A stretch of DNA of 64,000 nt from Sphaerolaimus hirsutus (GCA_964036195.1 OZ038451.1:12218529-12282528); one strand, 5' to 3'. Counted from the first letter of the stretch, positions 40,883 through 52,854 are shown. Numbers and translations: made by a program. Notes: a model not told the origin generated them from the sequence alone.

Positions 40883-40954
40883 TGCCTATTACGCACATAA
40901 ACCCATCACGCACATATGCCCAACAAGCACACCTCTCAGTTGTGTGCGTAATGC

Positions 40955-41284
40955 TGTAAAAGCGCCATGGCGCTGGAGCTAGCACTAGAGCAAAAAGCGC
41001 CATGGTGCTTTTGGCGCTTGGCACCATTACGTTGTGGCGCTATTGGTGCTTGGCTCCATGCTCTTGAAAAGCGCCTTGGCGCTTGGCGTTATATTTGCCC
41101 GGTGCCAGGAACAAAATGCCTGCCGCTGGCGCTTTGTGCTAGCGCCAAGCAAAAAGCACCATGGCGCTTCTGGCGCTTGGCGCCATTTTGCTCTGGCGCC
41201 ATTGGCGCTTGGCGCTAGGAGTTAGAAAAGCGCCATGGCGCTTTTGGCGCTTAGCGCCACAGTCCTGGCGTTTTTCACATCACT
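40955..41284. mobile_element. MITE with GCGCC core
   Basis: The right end GTTTTTCACATCACTA is good; the left end TAATGCTGTAAAAGCGCC is mutated. No convincing target duplication. It sits within CGCAC-family repeats. Confidence 0.65.
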
Positions 41285-41289
41285 AGTGA

Positions 41290-43257
41290 TGGGCCTGTGC
41301 GAGGGGTTGTGCGTGAGGGGTCATCCATGTGCGTATGTGTAAGAGCGTTTTTACGATGGGAAAGACACCACCCCACAAAATTTTAGACAATCAAATGCAA
41401 TAATAATTCATGGAACGTAAACTACTATGTATTTTGTAAACTAAATTTGGGTAAACTTTCTCAGACATTGCGACGGCTTTTCGACGGCAACGGGGACTGC
41501 GCGGCATGCGCAGCCATGCAGTGGGCTGCACAGTACCCCGTCAGAGCACTGCATCGCAAGATCGACGCCACTACACGGGCCGACCGAGTTCACCATGTTT
41601 TCTAGTGGTTGTAGTGCTCTGCACAATTTCGTTCCCTTAACCCCCTAATTTTAATTACTATTTTGTGCGCTAAATCTATTTAAGCCAAGTTAGCTAAGTT
41701 ATGTCTAGCTTAAGTGCAACTACATTCCACGTGGCATAAGGTGAGAGGGGAATTTACATTTTTCACCTTGGAATGCCGCGGCGCAGCGTGTGGCCGCCTT
41801 TGGGCTCGCCGGCACACTGTTGTGACTTTCTGGGCGGTCTAAAGCACATTCTACCCTTTACTTATCTTTGGGCAGAGGCGGAGACTGACGACTGATAGGT
41901 AGGTGGCGACCGGAAGCCAGGAACAATGAACTTCACTCAAAAAATACAAAAACTCTGTTCCGTGTTCCTCCCCATGTTGACTAGATTGTCGTGCGTCATC
42001 TAGTATCGGTGGGTGGTAGGAACAGCTTCTGATAACGCCCCAAGTGACAAGTCGCAGTCCAAAAAATACTTTTCCGCCGCCCTAGCAAAAATATCTCCTC
42101 GCGCTCGGAAGGGTGTGGCCATCGGGCTGAAACCTTTCTCACGGGCGCTAGCTGACCGGATAGTCACAATAGTGGGTCGCGGGCTTGGAGGTGATAAGCA
42201 TTTCGCGCCCGCGAGCATTTTTCTAGCTACCGTAACTTATGAATATAAAACCCCCAAACAAAGTTTCCATGTGACATGTAGAAATCGTTGTACATATCGT
42301 TTCACGCCAATGCCTTTCATTCCCACGAGCTTAATTAATCGCCTTGTATCTTAATTAATTAACATTAGTTGTAAGCTTGTATTAGCTGTCTAATTACTTG
42401 TTAGCTTAAATTGCTGTGTTAGATTATGATGCCATGATTGCTTTTGTACATACTTTGTTCGTTCCATTTTTGTAAATATGCGTTGCACTGCATTGTTATC
42501 TGTTTTAAATCGCATTAGATTAAGTAGGGATTTGTAGGTAATTATGGAAGTGAGTAATTGTTGCACCAAGTAAATTTGTAAATTATAGATTAAGCCCCAT
42601 GTCGCATGAAGCTTTTGATTACCGTTGTTAGCTGATATTAATTAGTACTCTTTTCATACGCAGCTATGTGTTACGATTTTACTAAGTGCTTACATCAGAG
42701 CTTATGTGATTTGAAAGTGATTTTGTACCTTCGCAATTTTATGCCTTTTTTAGCTTTTTGTTCACGTCGATTATGGTAGTTTCAATTGCCTTATAAGTAG
42801 CTGAAATTGTTGTTTTTGACCCAACTTTTCGATTCAACGAAAATTGATTTTGCTTCTACTCTGCCGCTACTGTTCTTCCATCGCCCAAAAAATAAACTCT
42901 CTTCTCAACCCAACTTGGACCCCCTTTTGTATTAGCACTAAGTACTAACTGTTTTCCCTAAGTTAGCTAATTAACAACTGCTCTAATTGCCGCGCTGCTT
43001 GTGCTAAGTGTAAGTGCTGTGCGTGCTGCGGGAAACGGAACAGCGTGAGCCACCGAGTGGTTCATCGCACATTCTGAAAAACCTACCGTCTTTGGACACG
43101 TTTCCTTAAAATTTACAACACGCATTTATAACCTGGGCCCAGTGCAGTGCACTGCAGCGGCAAGCGGCCGGTGAAGTGGGAATAGAGGGAAAAGTGCGGT
43201 AAAAAACACTCGTGAATCGTGTAGACGAAAAACAGCTGAATACACGGATTCATGACA
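41290..43257. other. Longest stretch with little repeat content, no gene recognised
   Basis: An open frame at 42013-42354 (+, 113 codons) has no recognised domain and no splice context. AT-rich text with TTAATTAA and TTAGCTAA motifs dominates 42357-43010. It could hold unidentified exons or an old repeat. Confidence 0.35.
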
Positions 43258-43365
43258 TATGGTCCTATGTGCGTGATGGGTTTATGTGCGTAATAGTGTA
43301 CCCTCTCGCTCTCACCCCCCCCCCACCTCCTAACAACAATATTAATTTTTGTTAGAATGTTAATA

Positions 43366-45126
43366 TACCGTATTACCTCGAAATACCCCCAGGGGGTTTA
43401 TTATTTTGCCAGCAAAATTTGAGGGGAGGATAACTCGAGTGGGGGGGGGATTATTCGAGGGGGGGTCTATTATTTCGCCAGAAATTTTCGGAAATTCCCC
43501 ATACGCAGAAAACTCGAACAATCACATAGATTTATATGTGTTTATAGGCATATATTACTGTTAGTGATGGAAAAAGCGCCAGACTTTTGGCGCCAAGCGC
43601 CAAAAGCGCCATGGCGCTTTTCTGACCCCCAGCGCCAAGCGCCAATAGCGCCAGAGCAAAATAGCGCCAAGCGCCAAAAGCGCCATGGCGCTTTTCTGAA
43701 CCTCAGCGCCAAGCGCCAATGGCGCCAGACGGTAATGGCGCCAAGCGCCAATGGCGCCAGCGCCAAACTTTTTTTCTGCAATTCGTTTGTAGAATAATGA
43801 ATTCGTAACTGCGACATGCCGCTGATGTCATATTTAGTAGTCGATTTGACTTTTGCCATCAAAGTTCAATCAAGTACTTACAATGTTTTATACATTGTTA
43901 AAATCCCAAACGGGGGGTTAAACGAGGGGGGGGTATTTCGAGGGGGGGGGGGGTTAATTATTTCGCCAGAAATTTTTTGAAAACCAAGTACTAAATTGTC
44001 GTCTGAAACGTACGCAGACGTCGAAAATGCAACAAAAATCGCCATTTATAAGACTCTAAAGACTTGTATAAGTGTGTAGACGTATAATCACTGTTCTCAC
44101 ATAATAGAGTCATCGTTTTTAACGTGTGTATTGCATTACCCAGATGACAAACCGCAGCCTTTGTCATTTACGTTCTCTATACACTAAATTTGGGGGGGGG
44201 TATTTCGTGGGGGGGGGTTTATAAGTTCATAGTGTCCATTTTGAGGGGGGTATTTCGACGGGGGGGGGGTATTTCGAGGGGGGGGGTATTTCGAGGAAAT
44301 ACGGTAGATACCTATTTTTCAGCCAAACAGCCGTACATTGATAGGTCCTACTATATACCATTTACCTAGTCATGTTTGTTACCAGTTATGGGTATCTAAA
44401 TGCCTATTCTTTACATGATCCTATCCAAAAATTCGTGGAGAAAAAATAAACCCCTCCCTCGAAATACCCCCCTCAAAATTTGCACTCTGAAAAAATAAAC
44501 CCCCTGGGGGGATTTTGAGGAATTAGGGTACCTATATACATTTGCCCCAAATATTACCTAATCAATATTTAATAAATACCCCCTTACACCCTTATATTTA
44601 TCAATATTTATTCAGTTATTCTCAAACTTGATCAACTGGTTTGTCGATTTTCACCTAATGATAAGAATTTTATAATCACAGTTGGCGCTTTTTTGGCGCT
44701 TTTTTAAATGCCAGCGCCAGGCGCCAATAGCGCCACCAGGAAATGGCGCCTAGCGCCAAAAGCGCCACGGCGCTTTCTCAGATCCCGGCGCTAAGCGCCA
44801 ATGGCGCCAGAGCGTTTTAGCGCCAAGCGCCAAAAGCGCCATGGCGCTTTTTGCTTTGGCGCTAGCGCCAGGCGCCAGCGCCATGGCGCTTTTCCATCAC
44901 TAATTACTGTATATACACAAAAACCCTTCCCTAACGTCACTTGATCATCAGTTTTAACGTGTGTTCTGCATAGTAAAGATCACAAACTGCGGTATTTGTC
45001 ATGTACGTTCACGTTACACTCAATTTTAGGGGGGGGGGTTATTATTTCCTCAGCCGAAATTTAGGGGGGTATTTCGAGGGGGGGTTAATTCAAGGGGGGG
45101 GGGGGATAATTCGAGGTAATACGGTA
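43366..45126. mobile_element. R2 element split by a GCGCC MITE
   Basis: Left TACCGTATTACCTCGAAATA, right GAGGTAATACGGTA. The two outer parts add to about 420 bp, the normal size. Confidence 0.8.
43562..44902. mobile_element. hAT-like MITE with GCGCC arms and a nested R2
   Basis: Ends TAGTGATGGAAAAAGCGCC and GCGCTTTTCCATCACTA; perfect 8-bp duplication ATTACTGT (43554-43561, 44903-44910). Array arms at 43562-43780 and 44683-44902. The 900-bp centre includes another R2 copy ending at 44306. Confidence 0.9.
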
Positions 45127-45289
45127 AACATAAATTTATGATTTAGTGTCAACGGAATGCTGACGGCACTAATATATCGCACTGATTGCAAATAACAACA
45201 AATTGGGACCTGTGCTGAAAATGAAACTCGCTTTCTCATCAACCGCATGGCCCAAAAAAAAATTATCATTGGGGGCCCCACCTCCGTGC

Positions 45290-45362
45290 GGCCGCATGGC
45301 TCAGGGGTTAGAGCGTCTGTCTCGTAAACAGAAGGTCGGGGGTTCGAATCCCCCTGTGGCCT
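45290..45362 (+). tRNA. tRNA-Thr (anticodon CGT), second copy
   Basis: Same body as the gene at 39161 apart from the T-stem pair (GGGGG/CCCCC here), so pairing is kept. The upstream 150 bp also resemble those of the first copy, so a block wider than the tRNA was duplicated. TTTT follows at once. Confidence 0.95.
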
Positions 45363-45681
45363 TTTGCACCTTTTTGTCCAAATTGGATGCGATGCCTCAT
45401 AAATTGTGCCAAAAGTAAACTAGACGTTGTCTTCGGGAGCAGCGTTTTCATACCACTCATCTCAATCGACGAAACGATTATTCTGGTAACGATTTATCAT
45501 TATTTTTGCCTTTTTGATGTCGCAATCAGCAGGCAGCTTTTCGCTGCGTTTTTTCGGGGATGTACCTTATGATATCTTGGCAGCATGCCAAAAAATGTTT
45601 TTGGATACGATCACCAAAAACGAAACACCGTAAACCATCCTAAACGTACGATCAATAGGTATACTCCCCATTCATTGGCGA

Positions 45682-45896
45682 CCCGCACGCTAGTTGACAC
45701 TTGTGCGTCTACTGATCTGTGTCAACTCAGATTCAGTCACGTATCGCAAAAGGATCCCCAAATGCAGCATGTTGAAAAAGTAATATTAAGGTAAGTGCAT
45801 TGGAAGATTGCTCTGCTACACGTGAGGCCGAAATCTGGGTTGACACAAACCAGTTGACACAGACGAATTCAAATACATGTGTCAACTAGTCTGTCG
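45682..45896. repeat. GCTAGTTGACAC inverted-repeat element, second copy
   Basis: Arms match those at 16872-17080 (GTGTCAACTCAGATTC and inverse). Confidence 0.6.
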
Positions 45897-46278
45897 GCCG
45901 CCATTTGAGACCATTTCCGGTCGCTGATACTCTCGTTCTTACAATACGTAACTGTATCCAATAAAAAACTTGGTCGCAGGCCAGATCATAAATGACACGA
46001 TCGTAGTGTTAATTTATTCACTACAGGAAAAAGCCAAGCCAAGCCAAGCTATGGGCGGAGCTTGGGAACCTTTTGATTTTTGTGTGCCCGCTGTACTTTC
46101 TCTTGGAATGGTTTATGATGGCTGAATGTACATTTGCATTTGGGGGGTCAGAGCGGCACACATCAAAGGGCGCCCATGCACCGCCAACTTTATTTAATTT
46201 TGTTCGTTTTTTTTAATCGTTTTGCCGCATCAATTACTGTTTCCGCATTTTGTACTAGTCGCATTTATTATAATTAAG

Positions 46279-46440
46279 CCGCGCAGTAAGTGATAAATAA
46301 GTGCAAATTATAATTATGTTAACCATGTACTAATTAGTTACCCGCAATTAATTAAAATTAAGCCGCGCAGTAAGTGATAAATAAGTGCAAATTATAATTA
46401 TGTTAACCATGTACTAATTAGTTACCCGCAATTAATTATT
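46279..46440 (+). repeat. Tandem duplication of about 83 bp
   Basis: Two direct, nearly identical copies starting GCCGCGCAGTAAGTGATAAA, side by side. From 45897 to 46278 I see nothing else. Confidence 0.8.
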
Positions 46441-46510
46441 ATTTTGTTTTAAATAGTCACAAATTATTAAATTATTCAATTATTTACCACATGCCGCATG
46501 CACAACTACT

Positions 46511-47558
46511 CTAATTAAAGCTGCGGAGCAGATGCGCCATATGACGCAAATACGTCAACAATTGATCGCGCTGCGGCATTGTGTATACATGTAAGGGGGC
46601 GCCAGCAGCGGGCATCTGCATCTCAAAAGTTTGCCCGGCCGCCAGTAGTTCCATGTCGCGCTGAACGTGTTCGGGTTTGCGCGGTTTTGCCTGTGATTAG
46701 TATTTATCCTCAAAGACCGCAAAGTATGTGCAGAATCCTACCATCACTTAATGAATAAAATTTCACGATAAATTTTGTAATTAATTTTTCCATAGTAAAA
46801 ACGAAATATTATGAAGGAAAAAATGTGGAATTTTTGGTTCATTATTCCGGTGGGTTTCCAAACTAAGTGTGATGTCCAATGAGTATAACTACACTGTGCC
46901 AAAATGTTTATTTACCACATATTTACCTGCGTGCCATCTGCATCGAGAAAGTCGACCGCCTGTTGTACTGCAATTTCTTCATCCTGAAGCCATCGCAACG
47001 TGTAGGCAAATGCGCGCTTAGTCCCCCGGCCGTACGTTTGTTTATATGCGTTGTGCCGCCCTTCCTGCGGCATTTCATAAACATTGAAGTTCATCGAAAA
47101 TTGATTGATTGAAAGGTATTTGATAGAATTGAAGTGAAAACACATGGTAACACATAGCGCGGTAACACAGATGCACGGTAATAACTACAAAAAACGTGTG
47201 CCGCCTAGTAATTAAGTCTGAACAGAAGTGACACAAATGAATCATTCACTTTAATGCATTGCGGTAAATATTAGTGGGGCATCTGCTGCAGCAGCAAAAA
47301 AAACTGACCGATTTTGGCGGTGTGGCAGCCAACGCAGCGGTAAGAATGGCGCGACCCGCCCGGCCCAACACGCAAGTTGCCAACGCGTTCAAAGCGGCGC
47401 ACAGCTGTGCCGTCGGGAGTGGCGACAAGTGCCACAAAATTAGGCTGGCCGACGCCACCGCCAGCCATATCAGAAGTAATATTTTGGTGATATTTGCTAG
47501 GGTGGAATTTAGCAATAAGTGGATCGCCATTATCAAGCAAACAAGGCCGTGAAGCCAT
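46511..47558 (-). CDS. Unrecognised gene, at least three exons
   Basis: Three coding-looking exons: 47558-47309 (starts MASRPCLLDNGD, ends YRCVGCHTAKI before GTCAGT), 47064-46927 (EGRHNAYKQTYGRGTKRAF...) and 46690-46511 (AKPRKPEHVQRDMELL... ending LLRSFN and a stop). The last two join in phase 0 with good GT-AG. The first leaves one base, which does not fit the second, so an exon is missing or a boundary differs. The sequence just before the second exon reads VYEMPQ and the third exon has VYTMPQ, a small internal likeness. The YRCVGC pair of Cys could bind zinc. No family recognised. Its 5' end faces PGAP2 1.15 kb away, so the two may share a promoter region. Confidence 0.55.
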
Positions 47559-48713
47559 GTTTACAAATCTACATGACAAGTATTGACAATTTGTTTGACA
47601 TTTGTTTACAAACCAAAGGTACAAAATAGCAGTGTAATAAAACAATGATAAAACAATATTCATTACCTAGTGACAGATAACCATTTTTGATAACTGGCGT
47701 TTAAGTGCTAAATTCCACCCTTTTCACCCCCCCCCCCAGCCCGGAAACATGATTATCCTCATATCCGTCTGAAAATCGACCGATCATACACGCAGTGTGC
47801 AATTTCATTGTGCTGCAATGTTTATTTACACGTGCCCACACCCCACACTTCACATTTCGTTGTGTCAAATGAACAGATAATCTGTGCTGCGCAGTGACCA
47901 GGGATACCATGAGAGGGCAGTTCCGCCGGCCGAACTTTGAACAGGAAAAACGATAATTAATGCAGACGTTGGGGGGCTGAGTTATTTGCTGTGCTAGAGC
48001 ACGCGTCTGTTGTGTTGCGCAGGCGCCGAAAATCAGCGTGTAAAAAGAGTCACCCAAGCCACTTGAAAGCGTCTGCTGTATATGCGTTTGCTCTAGTGAA
48101 TAAATTAACCCATCCGACACGATCCCGTTTTTTACTTTTGATTATACAACGCAATGTACTTTTGACCCAATTTTGTCTGACATTTCCTTTAAACGTTCGT
48201 CCAATGATTTGCTTCCGAGATATTATATGTTTGGCACAGCATAAGGTTTCTTTGTGTGTATTTTTTGAGATTCAAAAAAGAAACCACCAAAAGAAAACCT
48301 GGTCCATCCTGGATGTAAATAATTTGTTCAACTCTATGTTTCACGTCAGGCGTGTACAATGTTTTTATTTTTATTTTTCTCGGAGGCTGTTCGACATTTT
48401 CGCTCCGAAAATTTGATTGACGAGCACGCCCTTCCGTCGCTTTTTTACCTGTACGGTGCCTGTCAGCAAAATTCGCAAGTCGCTGAAATAAATAGAAAAT
48501 CGTCATCGACCCTCTTCTCACACTTTCCCGACTCAAAAACACGACCACCAAAATTATCGTCGCACTAATGTCTATCCGCCGCGACACGATGGATTTTACC
48601 CGGCCAACGGCGGAAGTTCACGTGGTCGCGCGCCGTGTCGCCAGCGGCTGATGCGGCTGTCGCGTAGCTCGCATGGCGGCTCGGCGTGGACGCGCGGCAA
48701 CGACAACAACAAC
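47559..48713. promoter_or_regulatory. Region between two divergent genes, possible bidirectional promoter
   Basis: The gene at 46511-47558 starts leftward and PGAP2 rightward from this stretch. It is unusually free of the repeats seen elsewhere. No motif was identified; the label is from position only. Confidence 0.35.
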
Positions 48714-51700
48714 ATGCGCTACGCTCGTCGGTTTGAAGGGGCGGACTTCGGCGCGGATGGGGGGTCAGGTGAGCGAGTGTCGGGTGTCTTTTTGGGTCTT
48801 CTTCGATTGGTTTGTTTTTGTGCAGCCTAAGGGGTGTTCGTGGGGAGGATGACCCTCCAAATTGGCCAACCATTTATCCATCCCTAACCCCAACGATTTT
48901 TCATTTAACTAACCCCCGCAAGGGTCAAAATCCTGGAATCCCCTATGAGCAGGGACGTATTGAGGATTTTTGTGCGGGGGGGGGGTGCTTGTTTACGGGG
49001 GCCGGCGAGCGGGGGGGGGGGGGCTCAGCCCCCCCCCCCCTTAATTTTTTCCCTATATAGGGACAAATAGCGTTTTGGCGCTAGCGCCATACAAAGGCGT
49101 CATGCCATGGCGCTTTTGGCGTTGGCGCCAACGCCGGGAACCGCTTTATATGTATGTAAATATGCATACATATACAGCGAAATTCGCAAAAATGTGTTCA
49201 TTTCCATGGATTTTGGTTCACAGGGCCGATCCGCTTAAAATACAATGAATGGGGAAGAAATTGCGCGCTTGCGCGCAAAATTTTTAACAAACATCGAAAA
49301 ATATATAGAAAAAGTCGCATTTTCCTTGACTTTTTTGGTCTCACCCCGGGAAGGGGGAGGGGCTGCAGCCCCCCCCCGCCCCCCCCCTGGATACGTCCTT
49401 GCCTGTGAGGTAAAAGTGACAACGGTTTGACAGTTCCAATGAAATTCGAAGTATTTCATAATTGCATTGGTCGCATGCATTAAAAATATCGAACTACAGC
49501 CGTGTCACCCCTGGAATTCGTCGTGTAAATAGCAGGATCTTTCGCAGAATTTCTCGCTGCTATATCTATGTAATATCGGTAATGCCGATTCACGCACACA
49601 CACCCTTCACCGCGCAGAAACCGCGACCCTGATCCCGATCGAGCCGCCGTATGCGGACGTAGATGGTGAACGGAAACCAGCGCAGCAGACTTCCCAAGTG
49701 TCCAGTCTGGGCAGCGAGGTCGCGTTCAGCGTGCGCTTCTCCGCCGTGGTGACGTTCTGTTGCGCGCTGCCCGCCGTCGGCATGCTCGTGTGCGTGGCCA
49801 TCGCCGTCAGAGTACACTTTGCACGCAGCACGAGAACACATTGCGGGGTGTGTTTGGGTTAGGGTTAGAAAAAAGCAATTTTTTAAAGCCTTGATAAAAA
49901 ATCAATTTGAAAAAGATTTTTTTCAATTCAAATAAAGCTTTTTTCAAAATCATCCAAAATGGGTGTATAGAGAAAAAATATTTGTATGTTAAGTGTCAGA
50001 CAATGTGTTGTTATGTCTATTGTGGTCATATTAGGACTGTGTAGTTATGGGGTAGCATTATAAGCGGTTATTTCTTTCAAAAATGTCAAAACAAACCCTA
50101 CCCCGATCCAACAATAATTCCAGGTGCCCAACTACCTGCCATCTATCTCGGCGGCCATAAGCGATTTCTCGCCCGAACGCTACATCTGGCGGTTGGCTAT
50201 CGCCTTACACAGCCTGCCCCGTTTCGTGGTAGCTTTGATGTACCGCAGTCTTTACCACGGCCGCGCCGCGACGCTGCCGCTGCGCCGCGTGGGGTCCGCC
50301 TTTGTGTTCGGCTTGGCCGTGGACACGCTGGTCGTGTTGCATTTCGTCGAGAACTTCGCCCTGCTCACGCTGACGTTTGTCGGCTCGTCGGAGAATTTCC
50401 GTGGGTTTTTTTGTTGGCTTTTACCAGGAGTCTGCGATGTGGACTGGGAGCAGGGACGTATCCAGGATTTTTGAGCGGGGGGGGGCTGCTTGTTTACGGG
50501 GCCCGGCGAGGGGGGGGGGGCTCAGCCCCCCCCCCCCTAAAATTTTAGCTACATTCTGGCGGAATGGCGCCATGGCGCTGGCGCCATTAGTAGGCGCCAC
50601 GCCATGGCGCCTTCGGCGTTGGCGTCAGCGCCATGGAACGCTGTATATGTATGTAAATATACATACAAAACAGCAAAAAGCACAACATTTTTAATGATTT
50701 GCGGCCACATGGAGCAAATCTGATGATAATACCTTATATCTGGTGAAGAATGCGCGCTTGCGCGCAAAAAATTTTACGCTGACATTGAAAAAGTCGCATA
50801 TTCTGGTCACTTTCTGGTCTCGCCCCGGGAGGGGGGGGGGCTGCAGCCCCCCCCGCCCCCCCCTGGATACGGCCCTGACTGGGAGGGAGGCTGCCCCTCC
50901 CTAAATGTCCCAGCTTTTTATCTGTCTATTTGTTTATCTTGCGGTAAATGTTTGAACAATTTTGCTTTGCAATTTGATTTTGACCCGAAAACTATATTTT
51001 TTTTTACAAATAGATTATTATCGACTATTCTAAGCTACATATGTATTTCTTTAACTATCTTCTTTGCTACATTTCATGTAGTTTTGGTGATTTTTCTCCC
51101 TCCGAAAGGATATAAATTGAACCCCCCATTCAAATTTTCAACAAACTATTCCTCTGATGGAGCGATTTGCTATGTTTCTGAGCCACGCGAGGTTCGAGAA
51201 ATCCTGAAACCCATTGTCTTTACCTATCCATTGACCACTTGCCGCACTTTCAGCGGTGCATTCGAGCAGTTTTGGACTGTTCGTCGTGTGCAGCATGCTG
51301 TATATGGTGCTCAACACTTGTTTGTTCGACTATTCGGGTCTGAGACGGAAATGGATTTACAGGGTACGCTGTTTTTGTGTATAATACATAGTTACTTGAA
51401 GTAGGGTTCAAACGATATATCGTATCGAATATCGGATATCGACCATTTTTTAATATCAAATATCAATATCGAAAATTTTGAAAAAATATCGAATATCGAA
51501 TATCGATATCGAAAATTTTGAAAAAATATCGAATATCGATATTGAATATCGACCATTTTTTCGATATATCGAACCTGTATTGTGTCCCCAAATTTACTTT
51601 TCATTTTCATTTTGAGATGTTTATGGTTGATCTGATGTGCTTATAGTATTGTATTTGATGAGTAAAAGTACAGTATTTATAATGTCATTGTTGTTGGAGT

Positions 51701-52554
51701 GCTAAATTTTGAAGCCAGAAAACGCTGATATACTTTTTTTTGCAGCATGCCCTTAAGCAATTAGGTTAGGATGAACTGTAATATCTACCAATTGTTATTT
51801 GTCTGATACACTTTGATTCATCATGTTTTTTTTCTATTTTCTACCATTGAGTGATGTAAAGCTTGTTAAAATCACTTGCACCATTCAAATTTCAGTAAAG
51901 AGATGATTAAACATGTGTGCAACCACACGAAAATACAATATGCCACTTGAAATATGCCTTGCTATACCAAAAGTATATCGCAATATCGAATATCGAAAAT
52001 ATCGAAATATCGAATATCGAATATCGACCATTTTTCAATATCGAATATCGATATCGAGGTTCCATATCGTATCGATATCGAATATCGAGTTTCAGAAAAA
52101 AATATCGAATATTGATATCGAAAAGTCATATCGTTTGAACCCTAACTTGAAGTCACGAACATTTGACAAAAGGCGATGATTTATGTAACGAGTTGACATA
52201 AAAAGTTATTTTTGACAGAAATCACCACTTGTAATGCTATCCCGTGGCTCCACAGCCATTATGTGGCTATATTTAACATCACAAATGCTGAGACTTGTCC
52301 GATATACCTGTATATGTTGACACACAACCATATTTGGAAGCTTTTTAAAAACGTGTTTTTAAACAGGGTCGATAAAAACATTTTCTTCCATCCCTACTAT
52401 TTTATAACCACAGTATACGGAGCGCAAAACGTGGAAACTTTACAGGGCGAAAAATCGTTTCAGCACAAAATAATCTTCCTAGCTATCTGCATTGTGTGCA
52501 TTTTGCTCAGCGCGTATTTCTACTGGCGGCACAATGAATATTGTGAACCCGGAG
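48714..52554 (+). CDS. PGAP2: PGAP2 / FRAG1 family, GPI-anchor remodelling factor (3' end missing)
   Basis: Exons: 48714-48768, 49618-49847, 50124-50400, 51254-51363 and 52446-52554; phases agree. Met at 48714 gives an N-terminus like known PGAP2; an upstream in-frame Met near 48653 is possible. Recognisable stretches are VRFSAVVTFCCALPAVGMLV (first membrane segment), HCGVPNYLPSISAAI, ERYIWRLAIALHSLPRFVVA, VENFALLTLTFVGSSENF and YFYWRHNEYCEPG. The family works in the Golgi or ER on lipid remodelling of GPI-anchored proteins. The last exon (normally VYTxFA... with the final membrane segment) was not found. Reading on past 52554 meets a stop at once. Every intron carries at least one MITE. Confidence 0.88.
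48950..49401. mobile_element. CAGGGACGTA-ended MITE, PGAP2 intron 1
   Basis: Ends CAGGGACGTATTGAGG and CCTGGATACGTCCTTG; 8-bp duplication CCTATGAG/CCTGTGAG (7 of 8). G-run and C-run arms, a short GCGCC array near 49075-49130, then AT-rich text. hAT-like by end and target size. Confidence 0.85.
50451..50877. mobile_element. CAGGGACGTA-ended MITE, PGAP2 intron 2
   Basis: Perfect 8-bp duplication ACTGGGAG (50443-50450, 50878-50885). Same layout as the first copy, with a GCGCC array at 50565-50640. Confidence 0.92.
51402..52144. mobile_element. hAT-like MITE with ATATCGATATCGA core, PGAP2 intron 3
   Basis: Ends TAGGGTTCAAACGATAT and inverse; perfect 8-bp duplication ACTTGAAG (51394-51401, 52145-52152). 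Arrays of ATCGAATATCG at each side of a 370-bp AT-rich middle. It sits in an R3 repeat; the R3 copy at 35.7 kb reads through the same target without the element. Confidence 0.95.
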
Positions 52555-52603
52555 GTTAGCTCAGTTGAAAACTTTCAACATGGTAATTGAGTATACTCGG
52601 CGG

Positions 52604-52854
52604 CAGGGACGTATCAAGGATTTTTGAGCGGGGGGGGGGCTGCTTGGTTACGGAGGCTGGCGAGGGGGGGGGGGGGGGGGCTCAGCCTCCCCTAAAATTT
52701 TAGCTAAATAGTGGCGGAATGGCGCCAAGGCGCCATGGCGCCATTCCGCCACTATGGAGCTAAAATTTTAGGGGGGGGGGGCTGAGCCCCCCCCCCTCGC
52801 CGGCCTCCGTAAACAAGCAGCCCCCCCCGCTCAAAAATCCTGGATACGTCCCTG
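52604..52854. repeat. Palindromic inverted dimer of a CAGGGACG-element arm
   Basis: Both halves are the left arm (CAGGGACGTATC, GCGGGGGGGGGCTGCTTG, CTAAAATTTTAGC), meeting at a GGCGCCATGGCGCC centre. No target duplication is visible. It starts 50 bp past the last visible PGAP2 exon. Confidence 0.8.

Noticed and set aside
42013-42354. 113-codon plus-strand frame
   Set aside because: No known domain, no splice or promoter support; kept only as a note on the stretch.
52418-52445. PGAP2 exon 5 beginning at the earlier acceptor (52414)
   Set aside because: Phase 0 from exon 4 would give a stop; 52446 keeps the conserved FQHKIIF frame.
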